Both the position numbers and the translations under genes were made by a program. From positions 1,922,001 to 1,986,000 of the forward strand of contig JAWIIG010000038.1 of assembly GCA_033557465.1 (NCBI GenBank): a DNA stretch of 64,000 bases, written 5' to 3'. Shown here piece by piece: positions 62,871-64,000 of this stretch; position 1 is the stretch's first letter; each line of letters opens with the position of its first letter. The DNA comes from Ichthyophis bannanicus (lineage: Eukaryota > Chordata > Amphibia > Gymnophiona > Ichthyophiidae). Below the pieces are notes generated by a model. It was not told the origin of the DNA. It searched no databases and was given only the letters and a program-made list of their open reading frames with translations.

Positions 62871-63050
62871 AGGGGTATGTTTACTAAACCGCGTTAGTGC
62901 AGTTCGCGTTAGGAGCCGCGGTAATAATCAAAACCCCAAATAAGGAGATGGGCGGGACATCGTAACACCTAACGCGCATTCCAAAAACTAACGAGCGTTA
63001 CAGGGCGCCGTGGCGCATCACCGCGCGTTAAGCATAAGAAGCCACCCAGA
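62871..63050 (+). repeat. MITE-like repeat sharing its end with 7436
   Basis: Begins AGGGGTATGTTTACTAAACC, the reverse complement of the end at 7417-7436, then a GC-rich stretch with GCGTTAG/CTAACGCG words. Right boundary uncertain. Confidence 0.5.
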
Positions 63051-63063
63051 CATACATCACCAA

Positions 63064-63140
63064 TACAAAGCTGTAGCACAATGGTTACTGCACTGACTAC
63101 TAATACAGGCATAATGGGTTCGAGTCCCCAGGGTGCCAGA
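63064..63140 (+). mobile_element. tRNA-derived SINE head
   Basis: A box TGTAGCACAATGGTTA (63072-63087) and B box GGGTTCGAGTCCCC (63116-63129). The B box is near consensus. No complete acceptor stem, so a SINE promoter rather than a tRNA. Confidence 0.6.
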
Positions 63141-63500
63141 TGCATAAGGTTGGCTGACACAGCATCCTGTACATTATATAGTGAGTGAGGGGGCATGTAT
63201 ATGTTTTGTTTTTTTTGTAGGGTTGCCAGCAAACACCCCCACACAGTGGCATACCCGAAGGTGCCGCAGAAGGCACCCCATAACGCACACCATAGGCTAC
63301 ATTATAAAGTGGACTGTCCGCTGAGGCACATCAAAATGTCCCCCATAGAACATCCTATAAGGGAACGTAAAGGGAGCCAGATAAGGTGACACATGGTGCG
63401 CCCTATGAGGCTCTGTAAGGTTATATTACGCTGAGGGGCTGTCGCTGGTAGCAGTCATGTGTATTAAAAATATATAACGCAGCAGACAGCCCTATAAAAG

Positions 63501-63785
63501 CTGTGGTTTGTCTTTTGTGATCACAAACAGGGCCTATTTCCAAGGCACCAGGATGGTGCACGGAACCCTCTCTTGGGGCCTGCAGCATCTTGGGGCTGTG
63601 GTTTGTCTTTTGTGATCACACAAAGAACCAGCTGACATTGGACAGGGATGGGGAGGGGAGCCTTCTCTTGAGGCCTGCAGCATCTTAGGGCTGGGGTTTG
63701 TGTTTTGTGATCACACAAAGAACCAGCTGACATTGGACAGGGATGGGGAGGGGAGCCCTCATTTGGGGCCTGCAGCATCGGCAGA
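63501..63785 (+). repeat. 95-bp tandem repeat, three copies
   Basis: GGTTTGTCTTTTGTGATCAC (or GTGTTTTGTG variant) recurs at 63501, 63596 and 63691, spaced exactly 95 bp. Later copies share CAAAGAACCAGCTGACATTG and GGGGAGGGGAGCC. The third is cut short after GCCTGCAGCATC. Open frames across it on the minus strand are repeat shadows. Confidence 0.85.
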
Positions 63786-64000
63786 TGTATTTTGGACTTG
63801 TGTTGGTTGACAGGGGCATGTTGCAGACCCCTCTTTGCCTCTTGGCCTGAGAAGTGGGACGGGTTTCCTGTGGATGGGGGACATCCCTGGCCTGCAAAGG
63901 CACCCCATACCATACCAATGTGGTCTGTGGTGCACCCCTGCCATGGTTGCAGCTACCCCCTTGGGGCTGGGGGGTCTTTTTATCGGGTGTGTGGTAGACT
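63786..64000. other. unassigned to window end
   Basis: No gene or repeat recognised. Confidence 0.4.

Noticed and set aside
63064..63140. Functional tRNA gene
   Set aside because: Good B box but no complete cloverleaf; SINE head is more likely.
63521..63944. Overlapping minus-strand frames at the window end
   Set aside because: They are translations of the 95-bp tandem repeat in several frames.

Overview
The window reads as repeat-dense nuclear DNA from a non-mammalian tetrapod. The mix of L1/Tx1-like, L2-clade and CR1 LINEs, a tyrosine-recombinase DIRS element, Penelope-like elements (PLEs) with GIY-YIG endonuclease and hammerhead-like motifs, Ty3/Gypsy, Harbinger, mariner, Tc1 and hAT-type MITEs suggests an amphibian (a caecilian is my best guess) or possibly a non-avian reptile. 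This is inference from repeat content. I found no host gene exon; every convincing reading frame belongs to a mobile element.

Layout. 1-4.7 kb: LINE 3' ends and AT-rich filler. 4.7-8.5 kb: a head-to-head inverted PLE with a 12-bp target duplication, enclosing a hAT MITE and a tRNA-type SINE. 8.5-13.6 kb: mostly unassigned, with a CR1 fragment at 9.8-10.6 kb. 13.6-18.4 kb: an old Harbinger element (Myb-like gene on +, transposase on -) interrupted by a hAT-type MITE and a mariner. 20.0-35.1 kb: an old minus-strand L2 split by a 14.1-kb composite L1. The L1 has matching 16-bp target duplications and itself carries an apparently full-length L2-clade LINE (24.8-31.2 kb, intact 1014-codon ORF2, two tandem arrays at its 5' end) and a 5'-truncated relative (31.7-33.4 kb). 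35.9-45.4 kb: an old L2-clade LINE split by a DIRS element (37.2-44.4 kb, minus strand) that in turn contains another truncated L2-clade LINE. 45.4-50.2 kb: a CR1 with both ORFs, broken. 50.8-53 kb: CR1 tail, then a PLE with direct repeats and a hammerhead-like motif. 53-61 kb: scattered pieces of a minus-strand Ty3/Gypsy element, split by a Tc1, a PLE, an L2 fragment and a well-preserved CR1 3' end. 61-64 kb: a small PLE-derived inverted element, a MIR-like SINE with an L2-type tail, another tRNA-type SINE and a 95-bp tandem repeat.

The two most notable themes are (1) a set of PLE-associated hammerhead-like folds sharing an eight-base core, CTGANGNA, where the textbook core has seven, and (2) an apparently intact young L2-clade LINE with a two-part tandem 5' region. 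A third is a 3' hairpin plus ATAAA tail shared by many different LINE and SINE copies. All assignments are from reading; no database or folding program was run.
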